Shown: positions 36,120 through 48,965, numbered from the stretch's first letter. The stretch: DNA of 64,000 bases from Maea johnstoni (GCA_963942565.1 OZ012700.1:19593500-19657499), one strand, 5' to 3'. Program-made: numbers and translations. Notes: generated by a model from the sequence alone, not told the origin.

Positions 36120-37285
36120 AGAGAGAGTGCACCAAATCCAGTTTGTGACTAGAACTTCTATTTCAAATGGAAGTCTGACTGCAGGTATGGTATTTTGAAC
36201 AACTCCTATGGTAGAGTAATTGAAGGCAGCATTAGTACTAATTGGTTTAGGCTAATTCTCTTTTGGCTAGAGCCTGGCAAAATGTCAGTTCATGTAGTTT
36301 AACCGAGAGTAATGTAATAGAACAATTTGATGTGTTATTTCAACATGGTTTTTGTATGTCCCCATCAGTTCTATTTTTGTCCAGATTTTTCTTTCTCATT
36401 TGTGGATGTTAAACCATGCGAGATAAAGGCAAACATGTAAAAAGGGTGAGGTGTTCATATTGAACACCCTACTCTTTCACTTAGTACCAATTTATGTATT
36501 TCATTCTAAAAGTACCCGATTTGGGGTGATGGAGGCCATCCTATAGCGCATTGCAAGATTATCCCGTAATTCTTGGTTACTTGTGCATAGAATGATAAAT
36601 CATTGGTCTCTAAAAATGTAACATTGCATATAGATAAATGAGTTTATCATCGGCTCCACTGTGATACTCGCAGCTGATTGGTCAATTGCTGTTGGGTACT
36701 GGATTGTATTTCATTGCTTCTCATTAAATGGCAATGTTAGGATCGGATAAGTGTTTTATCCCCACTCTCAAATTGAGGCCCCCACTCTCAATGTTTTATC
36801 CCACTTCGCCATGAGGTTTGACCTCAAGTTTACAGGTCACAGCCTCGTTTTGAACCGTTGACGACGAAAAAAAATGGCGACATTCCTCTTCACATCGCCG
36901 CCTGACTCGACTCTTTTGGCATTTAAAACACTATTTGCACATATTAGTCTGCCAACATGGTGTATACATGGAAATACAGATGGCAGAAAGTACTTAAGAT
37001 GGATTTAGGTTGGTATGTTGCACATACATGTGAGAAATAATTGCCATTTGGTCGGCTTCAGGTCTGTCGAAAATCTCCGTTGCTATATAGTCTGTCGGAC
37101 TCGACTTTGGTAACCACTTTTTTCATTTTCTTTGAGACATCGCTCAAATTCGCTATCCAAACTTGGAAAACCCCTTTGGAGCACTAAGTTTTGTGTAGAT
37201 GAATGTACTTTTGTCTCAACTCTGCACAATGTTAATTTTACCCATTAGGTCCCATTGTGAAATTGGCCCATTGCCAACAATACAA
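36120..37285. other. Spacer of the large inverted repeat
   Basis: Unique-looking DNA between the arms. No gene. A CCCACTCTCAA(T/A) pair lies near 36,762 and 36,781. Confidence 0.35.
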
Positions 37286-37290
37286 CTATG

Positions 37291-37328
37291 TTGGGGGGGG
37301 GGGGGGGGGTGGGGGGGGGGGGGGGGGG
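37291..37328. repeat. Poly-G tract
   Basis: About 37 bases of G with a single T near 37,310. Strong potential to form a G-quadruplex on the plus strand. Confidence 0.95.
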
Positions 37329-37344
37329 AGCTGATGATAAATTC

Positions 37345-37483
37345 GTTATCCTCCTTGTAAAAAAGGGATACGGCCTGGTATCTGCGTTCAGCCAGTCGTA
37401 TCGCACTCGGCCTCCGGCCTCGTGTGATACGACTGGCTTCACGAAGATACCAGGCTGTATCCTTTTTTTACAAGGAGGATAAC
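37345..37483. repeat. Near-perfect 139-bp palindrome
   Basis: GTTATCCTCCTTGTAAAAAA at the left is mirrored by TTTTTTTACAAGGAGGATAA at the right. The arms run on through CAGCCAGTCGTATC to a centre at GGCC-TCC-GGCC. It looks like a foldback MITE, with inner GTGTGATACGACTGGCT. Confidence 0.9.
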
Positions 37484-38692
37484 TAATAATGTACCATGTT
37501 TGATTGCTAGAAATTCTTTTCAAAACTTACTTTTCTTTTGGCTATTTCTTTCCAAAGTTTGGCTGTCGCGGACAACTTGCCAATCATTTTTGACAGCCCA
37601 TGAATTATTGTTATCATGTTCAAATCATTTCTGATAACAGAGACGCATTTCAAAACGATAATATTCTCAAGCATTTTCAATTATTTTTTGGCCATTTTTC
37701 AAAATCTGGTTGTCCTGGACAACTGGGCAAACATTTTTGACAGCCCACCAGTTATTTTTATCATGTTCGAATTATTTCTGATGACAAAAATTCAATAAAA
37801 AAAATTCCGATTTTCGATAATATTTCAAAATATTTTCACTTATTTTTTGGCCATTTTTTCCACATCGGGGTAGGGGAAAATAAAGTCTCATAAAATCATG
37901 CTTGGGCGTCCTATTGAGCTTATTTTTATTACATTTACCAGAAAATAGATTGTAATTTAGATATATAATACGGGGTGCTTTTGTATGTATGTGACCCCCC
38001 AAAAAACTAAAGTTTGTCAAAAGTTTTGAAAAATTGCAAAATGATTGCTATATATCTAACATTCAGAGAACTAATTTGCATATTCACATGCAAACTGTAC
38101 ATGTAGCCACGTTGAGACAGTTCTCATGATAACATTTGACCCTCAAAATACAGCACAGCAAATCTTTTTTCTATGCATTTCTTCACTGTATAAAACCGCC
38201 AATTAGAAATTGATTTCCTAGGGTGCATACTACCCACCCCCCTTTTCTGACTAGACTATATGGTCTGCTGCAAGCTGTCAAACTCGCATCCAGCACAAAA
38301 CCAGCAAGGGCACAACATGCCCTGCTTGACGATATGATGACCCATATCCAAATTGAGCCACAGAAGCCAGGGTTCCTTTCTAGCCCTGGCAGCCCTAAAT
38401 TGTGCAAACCTATATACACGCAGCACAGTTGGGTGCGACTGGATGAAATATCCCTCGGGACAGCTCAGGCCTGTCTCGTGACTGGCCGAGTGTATCACCA
38501 CAGCTTTCAGGTGCTTTGTCTATCATAGTGTTCTGCTTGCAAAAACAAACTAAATAAATCTTACTAGATCACTAAGATGACTTTGCATGAATAAAGATAA
38601 TTAATATGACGTGAGTAAATATATGAAACATTTCCACAAAGCACTAAATCTAACATGAAGCACTTAACTAAATGAAAAAAAATGCAACTACC

Positions 38693-38773
38693 AGTCGACT
38701 GTACTAGGATTCGAACCTGTGCTGCTGGATTCGGAAGCAAAGACACTAACCATTACACCAGCGAAATCATATA
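38693..38773 (-). repeat. tRNA-like SINE head in right arm
   Basis: Minus-strand counterpart of the block at 34,748, with GTGTAATGGTTAGTGTC and GGTTCGAATCC both intact. Confidence 0.55.
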
Positions 38774-39098
38774 GAAAACTAGTGTTTAGAAAGTAGTTCT
38801 TATGCAAATGGTCCGGTTGATAGTCAATACTTTCTTGATATATTTTAACTACTGAAGGTTCAAATGCAGATTCGTTTGGAAAGTCTGAGAAAACCTCCCC
38901 TACCAATTCCCCAAGACTAGATATCAAGTAAACTACTACTGTATTGGACACATTACATAGAAACGTATCTCATAGGACGTAAGTCCTGATGCGTTCAGAA
39001 TTTAACTTGTTGCTTTTAACAATGCTTATGCTGCCATCTATCAACTGATAGAGAATTAAACTTCTTAACGCTTGTTCTTACGTTTATGAACTCAACAG

Positions 39099-39561
<463 letters not shown>

Positions 39562-40037
39562 TTATCCCCATGCGTCAGATTTAATGTGTACCCTGCAGAA
39601 ATAAACGTGCTAAACGATCCTTTCGCTTGGCCCTACAAAGTTAAGTATAAAAACAGCAAATGTATTTATAATATGGGAATTCCTTTGCATTATACGTGAT
39701 CCCGGATATACAAATTCTCAAGCACGGTCCTGCTGGTCCTGAGGAAATGTAACAGGACTCCCATGGAATACGCATGAAGGATAATTTCATATGAATTCAA
39801 TTGAGTTCGGGCACTGACCTTAAATTATCTCAGACTCGTGGTCAATCCATTGCTGGGGGAATGGGAATTGAATCTTAATAACAGGAGAGGGGTTTCTTTT
39901 GCATCGCGGCGTGCGGCTATTAAACTACATCGTCTGGGGGCTGCCTCGAGAGCTGAGTGGTCTAGGGTATTTTGCACCAACTGCTCGCTATCGCTAATAA
40001 CCATTACTTGCCGTGACCGAATTTGATATACTCACCA

Positions 40038-40556
40038 TTAGATGGACAGAAATGAGGTTTTCATAGCCACCACATTTTCTGCCATCGAAAGTTTAATTGT
40101 TAATTTAGTCAAGTTTATTACAGAGGAAATCAGAGCATCAGCCTCCCATAGTGAACTTAGTTTATCTAATCTAGATATGATCACATTTATGACCGATATG
40201 AGAATGCCTTTTGCGAGTATGTAAACGTCATACGTATCTATAATAGGGAAGTGCCTTTGCATCATATCCCGGGTGATCCCGGATATGCGAAATTCATCGG
40301 CCCATTCTAGTTTCAAATCATCGCAAGCAATGGAACTAATGAGACATTCCTGTGAAAACCCTGGACACGAAATGTATGGTTCGTTCGAGGTAAACATCTC
40401 ATTAGCCTCTTTTCTAGTCGAGGGATGGCACGCGATGTCCCTCGATAATTCATTATCTTCTTTGATGTTTCCATCTATCAAAACATAATCTCCCAGCAAG
40501 AGAATGTCAACTATCTCAAGGCCATTCCACCATTTTGATCAAAATCATATTTTTCA
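40038..40556 (-). CDS. Unassigned open reading frame, possible exon
   Basis: About 165 codons are open on the minus strand (from about 40,535), with residues such as ILLLGDYVLIDGN and YISCPGFSQECL. No conventional ATG lies near the start, and a TGA closes the frame upstream. A GTGAGTAT donor-like sequence follows the stop. No domain is recognised. It could be an exon, an old transposon piece or chance. Confidence 0.2.
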
Positions 40557-40559
40557 ATC

Positions 40560-41105
40560 TCATAAATCTGAACACAAGCGCCCTTTGTGAAATTGATTGA
40601 TTTTCCCCGTAATTGCATTGCAATGTATTAGCTTATTTCATAACATCTTTGTTAATAAATGATTTGTCGTTTACATATCACTTTCTTTTCGTGGAGTCCC
40701 CATTGACTTTATCTGTGTGTTTTTTTAATAATTTGAATGGGTTATAATTATCAATTTTGAAGATGAATATGTAAGAATATCGAACATTATGACATCATGA
40801 CAGTTGTTTACCCTAAAACGTCTGTGTCAAAGTATTAATAAAGCTCAAAAGCCAGCTTGATGCAATATTCACGATTACGCTCATTGGCTAGTTGTAAGAT
40901 AAAATAAGATGAAACCTTTAAGCCAATAGACAAGTGGGTTGATTCATTATTATAATGCCAACATTCAGTTCCTGCATTTAGAACCTTTATTTTGTTCTTT
41001 CATTTTTGTAAAATGACATAATATCCTTATTTGTTAATGTTTATTATCATATGACTATGGAGAAATAAAAATCCTGTTGCACATGTGTGCAATTTGAAAT
41101 AAAAA
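40560..41105. other. No feature recognised
   Basis: AT-rich intergenic DNA. Confidence 0.3.
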
Positions 41106-41109
41106 CAAC

Positions 41110-41345
41110 AACATTTAGTTTCTGCACTAAATGCATGGGCAGCCCAAGCACATTACACGACCGCACGCCCGATTGACACCCAGTTTCCTGGGCATGGGTG
41201 CATAGATGACAACACAACTAAACATAGCTTTGATTCGCAAGCTACGTGGATCATTGATGTGCTTGGTTTATATTTTGACATGTTATCCGTGAGTGCTTGT
41301 AAAACCATGCACTGCAGACGTCCGGTAAATGGATTAGATGCCTGT
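41110..41345. mobile_element. Family R1 repeat, copy 4
   Basis: CTGCACTAAATGCATGGGCA to CACTGCAGACGTCCGGTAAA, sharing TTGATTCGCAAGCTACG and ATTGATGTGCTTGGTTTAT with copies at 21.3 and 30.1 kb. Confidence 0.6.
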
Positions 41346-41754
41346 ACTCTAGTTTATTATAGTTCTCTTTTTGATTTTATTTGAAGAGTAGGTTCCTGCA
41401 ATAGTGACAGCCTCAGTAGTCTAGACTAGTACATTACAGGAAATGCTTATTGGATTAGCACAACAGTTCACTAACACATCTGCAATTGTTTTTCCGAATC
41501 ACGCATAACTTTGAAGAATAAGAGTAGGAAAGTTCTGATTTTGTTCTGACAAACAATTCTCATTGAATGTTCCATCGTTAGGAGGATATCAACAAAGTAG
41601 TCTTACAGTCTCTCTCAAATGTCCCATGTTGTGCCTTGGATGACATTACAACCAGCACTGACGCATGCACGGGTTATTTTGTATATAAGTTAAGGAGTTC
41701 TTTGTGTTATTATTATACTACAGTAATTATTTTATCTATGTTCTGTTACATTAT

Positions 41755-41822
41755 TATTTTGTATTTGCTATGATTTTGTACCTTATCAGTACAGTCAATA
41801 AACATACAATACAATACAATTT
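41755..41822 (+). mobile_element. LINE 3' tail
   Basis: TATGATTTTGTACCTTATC, then CAGTCAATAAACATACAATA and (CAATA)n. The same ending is at 23,790-23,845 and 61,495-61,550. Confidence 0.5.
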
Positions 41823-41889
41823 AGCTCCGGCCGCTCCAGGCGTCAGTGATTTAAGGCAACGTTTTACAGCCGAATGAATGAAAGATGGC

Positions 41890-42104
41890 ATAACCCTTAT
41901 GCTGCTAGTGGCTAATTTGGCCAATGGCAAATGATGCATTAAACCTTAAGAAAATGACTAAAACCCTGGCACATGGGTACTCATCTGAGAGTACTCAGCA
42001 AGAGCTATCCAATAAATACTAACATGACATGTTTTTGACGGATTTCAAAAATCCTTACATCCTTGTACTTTGGACAAAAGTAGCCATAGCATTGGAAAGG
42101 TTAA
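41890..42104. mobile_element. TTAA-ended MITE (piggyBac-like), copy 3
   Basis: ATAACCCTTATGCTGCTAG to GCATTGGAAAGGTTAA. The left TTAA is mutated to ATAA. Confidence 0.75.
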
Positions 42105-42293
42105 AGCCACAGGGGCACACAAAGGCCACATAGTGCCATAAACACCATAAGAAGAACTGAGCCAAATGGTTATATCCTAGGACCCGTGTTGGCTATCAGA
42201 TACTCTATATTCGCCATTAACCAGTCAACCAAGAGAGGCATAGTAATGAAGTGAATGCAGTGACGTAATATATGCATTGTGGCTAACGGGGTA

Positions 42294-42350
42294 GTAGTAG
42301 TAGGAATAGTAGTAGTAGCAGTAGTGTTTATTGACCATATCAATTAATAC
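42294..42350 (-). mobile_element. LINE 3' tail with (CTA)n
   Basis: The minus strand reads ATTGATATGGTCAATAAACA followed by CTACTGCTACTACTACTATT. This is the LINE tail motif with a different simple repeat. Confidence 0.4.
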
Positions 42351-43073
42351 AAACTCTTACTATTTTACTTACAAAAAATTAACAAAATAATAAAGAACAC
42401 AGTACTTCACTCAGACCAATAGACTTTTACAGTTTTACATAGATTATAATTTAACAAAGGAAAAATTCAGAAGTAACTCTTGGTATATACAACATTAATT
42501 CTATCACAGCCACTATATATAGCATGGTTATAATACGATCTGAGGCTGCGAACAAGGGGCTTTCACAAAGTATCTTAAGCTGAAGAAAGGCTGTAATTGA
42601 GATATTTGCATAGCTACCATATCAAGGAATATGTAAATAAACAGTCAATGCAAATGCTTTTTGAGTTATTATTTTCCTTTTCTAGTAGCCAAGAGGCCAA
42701 CCTCTCTGGGTGTGATAAATTGTCTGATAATAACCTGCTCTGTGACGTAGCTGTTACATCCCCCCTTCTGATGCTAAAATGTAAACAAACTGACAATAAA
42801 AAAAATGTGTGTCATTTCACATGCTTTTGTCTTCCTAATAAAATAATGAAAATAAAGTGGAAATTATGTCAGTGAAGAAGTCGGGTTATTTATTTGTTTA
42901 TTTTCCAAATCCAAACCTCTTTCAAGACTGGGGTTCTTCCTTCTACACAGTTGGCTGTTCCAGTCCACCCCCTCCGAACTTGGCAGCAGCATTTCAATAT
43001 GTAAGTTGGGTATAATTTGTTCATAATTTGATAACTTTTTTGACAAGAGAAAGAATGGGAATTTATCACGTAT

Positions 43074-43186
43074 GGTAGGTGATTGTGGCCATACAGTGCC
43101 CTCCCGGTCAGCAGCAAAACCTTACACTACGGGCTCGGTTTTAGTTACTGACTGGGCAGGGCACTGTTGGACCACAATCACCTACC
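43074..43186. repeat. Inverted repeat, ~37-bp arms
   Basis: GGTAGGTGATTGTGGCCATA (43,074) is mirrored by GGACCACAATCACCTACC (to 43,186). The arms extend over CAGTGCCCT/AGGGCACTG. Confidence 0.75.
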
Positions 43187-43286
43187 ACCAGTGATCAATT
43201 ACTACACTAGAGGTAGCCAATTTAGACCATTCGGCTACGGAGGTAGCCCCCTTTTACCATATAGTAATGCCAGCGAGCTCGACAAT

Positions 43287-43299
43287 ATGCAACAACAGC

Positions 43300-43334
<35 letters not shown>

Positions 43335-43336
43335 CC
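43287..43336. repeat. (CAA)n microsatellite
   Basis: About 15 CAA/CAG units. They read as a Gln run in a 102-codon plus-strand frame (43,167-43,475) with no other recognisable feature. Confidence 0.9.
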
Positions 43337-43561
43337 GCTCACTCCCAATTATCTACATCAGTCATACCTGTTCACGTTCAAGTTGATGGGGTCGCATGTG
43401 ATCGCTCCTTCACATCACAATAAGTTAGTCTGTCATTTACTCAGTAAGGAGCATGTTCTACATAGTTTGCGTTAAGCGCCAAATCTTGTTCATATGTCAT
43501 TGACAGATTGAGCAGCTTTCCGGGCTCTAGCGCTCAATCTATCCAATAGAAAACCGTCATT

Positions 43562-43975
43562 TTAACCCTTATGCTGCTGGTTGCTAATCTGGCCTAAAAA
43601 GGTGACTGAAACCCTGCCATATAGGTACTTATCTGAGAGTACTCAGTGAGAGCATCCAATGATTACCTGGGGCGGGTTTTCTTTGGTTTGGTTTGGTTTT
43701 GTTCGACTGGGCGTTGTTCAGGACCATCAACGTTGATCAACGTGGTGGGAAAACGGAATCTGAACGGTATAAACGTTTACTTGCGATGACGATCTGAACG
43801 GGATACGTTGGGTCAACGTTGATCAACGTTTATGGTTTTGAACAAGGTCGACGTCGAACCCGAGGCTAAACCAAACCAAAGAAAACCCGCCCCTGATAGA
43901 CAGGATATATGCTTTCCAAAATAGTTGCGTCCTTGTGCTTTGGATTGAAGTAGCCTCTGCATTGGACCCATTTAG
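43562..43975. mobile_element. TTAA-ended MITE (piggyBac-like), copy 4, interrupted
   Basis: Starts TTAACCCTTATGCTGCTGG and ends near GCATTGGACCCATTTAGAA. It is split by the foldback element at 43,669-43,893. Confidence 0.75.
43669..43893. mobile_element. Foldback MITE inserted in the previous MITE
   Basis: The 26-bp perfect terminal inverted repeat starts GGGGCGGGTTTTCTTTGGTT. The inner AACGTTGATCAACGT palindrome occurs twice (43,729 and 43,815). It is 225 bp and non-coding. The surrounding MITE gives a clean pre-insertion site in its sister copies. Confidence 0.9.
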
Positions 43976-43999
43976 AACCCATTTGTGCATAGAATGCAA

Positions 44000-45480
44000 A
44001 GATGATGTGATAACTTTAAACATACCTCACCAAGTCGAGTATTGCATGGAAAATATTTGAAGAGGCGTTGTTGAACCAAACAAGAGTAGTGCCTTTCATT
44101 TAAATACTTTACAAAAAATGTTTCGTTGTCAAGTAACTTCAATATAAGTCAGATTGCGTTATATATCTAATATGTAGAAGCGTTACAAGACGTTCTGAGC
44201 TGCGAAAATAGCATTTCTGTGCTCGGATTTGTCTACACAATTTTGATTTATTCATATATGTCTTTTTACCAAGTTACGACTTCTGTTGAAAAGCATCAAT
44301 ACGTGCTGTTGGATTCCAGCAACAGATTTTCGTTGTAGCATCGTTCGTACAAGATTATGAGTTTTGCACGATTAATATTTACATATTTGTAGTTTAACAT
44401 GTCATATATTTGAGCCACATAATCACGAAAAGTCAGCTGTTCTTTTTCACAAATGGCATACTCACATTAAACAATCTGCTTAATGACCATTCGAAAACCC
44501 CGATCAACCATTGAGTATCAACACATTCACACCTAGCGCAATCCCAAAGTGGATCTGTGCTACTTTTAAAATACCTTGGTAGTTGATATATTTGGAGAAA
44601 AACTTTAGGTGGGGGTCTCATAATTATAATCCTTTAAATTATTTTTCTGGGATAAAATCTCGTAAATCGGCAGGCCCTGTAAAGGCCTATTTTCGTTTCT
44701 TCGGCTTTTACGAGCTTTAATGTGTTAAATTGAATAACTCCCTCCCCCTGAATCCGCCTATTAATGTTGCTATTCCTCTCGTACTAGAAATAGATAAGTA
44801 CACACGAGCATTCAACGAATTGCTGTTTGAGAAAGACGCCAGTTCCAAGCTGGAATTTCACACAAAAACAACAAGACTGTTTATGATGGCAGGATAGAAT
44901 ACCGTGCTCTGCCATTGAGAGCCATCTTAAATCACATGACTTCTGACCTCCCGCGACGAGATTACAGACGAGACTTGTACAAATGGCGCATCCGGGAGAG
45001 CAGATGTCAGTTCCGGCTACTAATTCTGCCCATTAGGACACAGTTAGGCTGAGGGGCCAGGGAATTTCGATAAACATCAAGCACCCACACTCGCCATGTG
45101 TATCTTTAGTCGCCCAATTCTCGTCCTAATCGGGACGAGATCACGCGCGAGTTCATGGACGGCACTCGACCAGGCAGTGATAACAGGAATAATTGGATGC
45201 CACTCCTACAATCTCGCACAGTGTGCGAATCATTAAATGAGAGAATATTTATAAATAGAGAATTCCTGGTAAAGGTTCAGGGAGAAATAAAAATAAAAGT
45301 GAGATAACCTGACCACCGCTCCCGATAATCGGAGAGATTACACTTTCCAAATCTAGAAAAGATGACTACATGTAAAGGGGACTTGCAGCTCTTGTCCGTA
45401 TGCATTTCGATCGTCTCAGCTGTTCGATTTGGATTTAGAATTTGTTTTTTAGTCAATTTTTCTACCATATTGCTGCCATG
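44000..45480. other. No gene recognised
   Basis: Contains an AATCGGCAGGCCCTGTAAAG block (44,664) faintly like 55,268-55,290. No supported coding region. Confidence 0.3.
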
Positions 45481-45484
45481 CTGT

Positions 45485-45665
45485 GCCTAGCCAGTTGTAA
45501 CTGGTGGAGGAAACCGGAGTAACCGGCGAAAACCACCGCCAAACCGTAAGTCACAGGTAACTTTCTCACATGCCTCAGCCGGGATCTGATCCCAGGCAGT
45601 GGTGAGAGACAACAAGCAGTCAGCGAAAACGGCCAACAGGACAGGACCCCCGACTCTTTGATCTC
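45485..45665 (-). repeat. tRNA-derived SINE, minus strand
   Basis: Contains AGCCAGTTGTAACTGGTGGA, GGAAACCGGAGTAACCGGCG and AACTTTCTCACATGCCTCAG. The head is altered, and the B box reads GATCTGATCCC-like. Confidence 0.75.
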
Positions 45666-46013
45666 GCAATATCTTTACTTGTTCGCTTACTTCCAATTGC
45701 TATGACCTCAAGTTATAGATCAGAAGGCGTACGCGGTATCGTCAGGTCCTCTGCTACCGGAGACGGTCACACCAGAGCGAGGCTGGGACTTTCCTACCCC
45801 TGGTAGCATAACATTTATGTTGAAAGCAACTCTTCTTTTATGGTCAAAAAAGTTTTAAAGATTTTTTGTTAGCCAATTTTTATGATATTCCAGAAAACTT
45901 AAGTGTTCCATTTTTTCTGGATCCTGTAATTAATGGCCACAAGCAGTCATGTGTTTATTACATGTACTTGGGGATAGTTTGTGTTATTTGCTTTCGTCAC
46001 TTATTTTTGACTA

Positions 46014-46255
46014 CGATGGACCAAGTGTGAAAGAGAAAATAAATTTAAATTTATTTTCACTCCCCAATAAACGGGAGTGGAAATAAATTTAAATCTATTT
46101 TCTCTCCCCAATAAAAGGGGGTGAAAATGAATTTAGATTTATTTTCTCTCCCCAATAAAAGGGGGTGAAAATGAATTTAGATTTATTTTCTCTCCCCAAT
46201 AAACGGGAGTGAAAATAAATTTAAATATATTTTCTCTTTCACACTTGGTCCATCG
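46014..46255. mobile_element. Palindromic TA-flanked MITE, internally expanded
   Basis: CGATGGACCAAGTGTGAAAG is mirrored at the right end, with TA on both sides (mariner-like target preference). The interior is four 44-bp units (CCCCAATAAA(A/C)GGG...), each itself near-palindromic (AAATTTAAAT). The short form at 27,978 lacks the expansion. Confidence 0.85.
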
Positions 46256-46548
46256 TACTGACACAATAAGTACGCATCATAAGTCATGACCAGCTAGATG
46301 CAACCGGTACAGGAAACGGAAATCCGCGGAGAAAAGTCATATATCGAGTCACTGGTAACTTGCTCACAAGCCTCAAGTGGTATCCGATGGCCAGACTGTT
46401 CGTTCGTGGAGAGATATAGCAGTGGTGCGAGCCGTCGAGGTGATTTGCATAAACCAGCTGTTAACAGACTTCCCCCAATATTGACTATGACAGCCTAGTA
46501 GGAATACGAAGATAATATTCAATTTCTTTGGGTCTACTATTCAGAAGC

Positions 46549-46592
46549 ACCCCCCCCCCCAAAAAAAAAATATATATATATATATATATATT
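46549..46592. repeat. Composite C-A-(TA) simple repeat
   Basis: C12, A9-10 and about 22 bp of (TA)n, preceded by ATTCAGAAGCA, similar to CTCAGAAGCA before the C run at 26,072. Confidence 0.95.
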
Positions 46593-46599
46593 ACATTAA

Positions 46600-47240
46600 T
46601 AAAATAAAACAAAACAAAACAAAAAATTGAGCTCCGAAGCTAAATTTTGAAAACACTCATGTTGAATGTGGCAACGTGCTGGAGAAACATAGATAAGTGA
46701 AAAAATTAATTAGATATTAAATAACAATTTAGAAGATGTGTCATGTCAGATTGCTGGATGATATATATTTTTGCTTTTGACGTGTTGACCCAAGCAGTTA
46801 AAAGGAATTCTTTACATGGTCCTATTAGCCTTCATTAGCCGACTACTCTATTGGTTGTTCACTTTAGTATATAATGGTAGAAAACGGGACGATAAATAAA
46901 TCCATCCAATATGGCGACTTATGTGAGGAATTCAATAGGGAGTAACAGAAAAAGGGCCATACATTTCAATACCGGTATACATATGTCAAAGAAAAAAGTG
47001 TTGAAATGTAAACTTGCCCATCCTGCAATGGCTACAGACAGTTTATCTCTCTGTATGCCAAGATATATCCCACAGTGCCGGCGAGGAGAGATGGGGATGA
47101 AAATATTGCTGAAGGCTATCAGAGATCCACTCTCTGTCTGTGACACGAGATGCCTGTTGTCTGTGACGTAACATACACATGCTTCGACCTCTGACTTTCT
47201 CAATCTCTATTAACCCTTCCATAGCTCCAACGCCCCCCAA
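46600..47240. other. No gene recognised
   Basis: Short ORFs only. No domain recognised. Confidence 0.3.
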
Positions 47241-47245
47241 CCCAC

Positions 47246-47289
47246 ATATATTTATACATACATACATACATACATACACACATACATAC

Positions 47290-47320
<31 letters not shown>

Positions 47321-47440
47321 CATACATACATGTATATATGTATGTATGTGTGTATGTATGTATGTATGTATGAATGTGTGTGAGAGTATATGCATGCATG
47401 TACGTATATACTAGTATGTATGCATGCATGCATGCATGTG
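47246..47440. repeat. (CATA)n then (TGTA)n and (TGCA)n microsatellite
   Basis: The CATA units up to 47,330 are complementary to the TGTA units after 47,337, so the tract can fold back on itself. Confidence 0.95.
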
Positions 47441-47459
47441 AGTTTATGTATCTTCTCAT

Positions 47460-48420
47460 TGAATATCAACAGAATTATTGTTTAAATGCGACGCATTTAT
47501 GCTTTGTGAGTTCAATTATAAAAAGAAGAACACAACTAATGAGTCCATAAATTGAACGTGCTGATTTCCTCGTCGTAGGAAATGAGAAAAAGAACTAGAA
47601 CAGCAGCATACTTACAGTACATGCTGACTATGACAAGTAACAGGTCTTCTGACACATGAACAACGATTAAATGTAAGATAAGTTTTTTTTTATCACATAG
47701 ACTATACATGTATATAAGCACTACTTTTTAACTAGGTTATTTTTAAAATCTCGGTACATCCTATAAAAACAGACAAGCCGTGGCTAGTTTGAACAATCGT
47801 TGGCTGCTGAAGGAAAGTATAAGTGCTACTTATTATCGTCATTGTTTCTGTCATATAGAGGCTTAATCGAATGTGAAGATTTAGTGTCAAAACCAACAGG
47901 AACAATCGTTGTGAGTCAATAGTTAATAAAATGCGTTTTTGTTCAAGATATCTCCATATTTCTCTTCGCCGGCGTGCGCTGGATATGTGAATGTGCTAAG
48001 CCAACAATATTCATTTAGCCCAAAACAGCCTGATCACTTCGATGAAACATTTGATACAAAAGCATAATCAAAATATTTGAAAGAGATAGGTTAATCAGAA
48101 CACTAAGAACAAGTCACCTTCAAATATTTTTCCTATTATTGTCAAAAGTATCATTAATGCAGACGGCAGCTTCTAGAAAAACTCTGAGCGTGATTGTGTG
48201 AAGGATAAAAAAGCTTTCTCCATCACATTAAACCTGCGGGTGTTCTACTTTATTGAAGTAAAGTACATTGAGGCAGATAAAAGTGAGTTAATTGGTAGAA
48301 ATAACATTTAAGCTCCCCACTGCCTCAGCCACAATAGAATAGCAATTTTGAATGAAAAAGACATAAATAAAGCTAAACTGCTGATGGATAGCCGTCTGTA
48401 CTCTACGCTCTTTGCAACAT
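47460..48420. other. No gene recognised
   Basis: AT-rich. CAAATATTTTTCCTATTATT followed by ATCATTAATGCAGACGGCAG (48,121-48,165) resembles the degenerate repeat at 33.2-33.5 kb. Confidence 0.3.
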
Positions 48421-48629
48421 TTAACCCTTCCAATGTTGAGGCTACTTTCGCCCAAAGCACAAGGACGCACACATTTTTGAAAACCATCTACACCCTGTCA
48501 TGTTGATATTCATTGGATAGCTCTCGATGAGTACTCTGATGAGTACCCATGTGCCCGGGTTTCAACCATTTTCCAGGTATTGTATCATTATGTATTGGTC
48601 AAATTAGCAACCAGCAGCATAAGGATTAA
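48421..48629. mobile_element. TTAA-ended MITE (piggyBac-like), copy 5
   Basis: TTAACCCTTCCAATGTTGAG to CAGCAGCATAAGGATTAA. Same orientation as copy 2. Confidence 0.8.
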
Positions 48630-48794
48630 AGTTGAAAGTATTTAGACATCAAGCAGTTGTTAGATGGTGCGAGACCGCTCGGCCATGGAGTTATCCATAG
48701 AATAGGAATAATAAAGATTATATTACTAAATGCATACATACCCATTATATTCAGCTGTGGAAAAAATGCCTGATTAAGTGTCAGTTTGTAGAAC

Positions 48795-48965
48795 TGAATG
48801 GACTTTGAATTCCGCTATCGTCACCGGCTATACCCTATCGAGGCTGAATCCTGCTAATATTGCTGATGTTAGAGGAAATGTTCTCTCATAACTCGGGCCA
48901 GATGGGAACCCTGAGGGTCCTTTGCAGTGGTGATTTACGGTAAGCAGTCAGTGGCAATTTGTAAG
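48795..48965 (-). repeat. SINE tail and worn body at the left edge of the array
   Basis: TGAATTCCGCTATCGTCACC resembles the inverse of the SINE tail. A degraded body follows (AGAGGAAATGTTCTCTCATA, ACTCGGGCCAGATGGGAACC). The first array unit follows directly, so the array grew within a minus-strand SINE. Confidence 0.5.

Noticed and set aside
40038-40499. Confident host exon
   Set aside because: The open frame is long for AT-rich DNA, but there is no recognised domain, no ATG in good context and no acceptor. Kept only as a low-confidence entry.
43167-43475. Poly-Gln transcription-factor-like gene
   Set aside because: Only a CAA microsatellite in a short ORF. No DNA-binding domain and no second exon visible.
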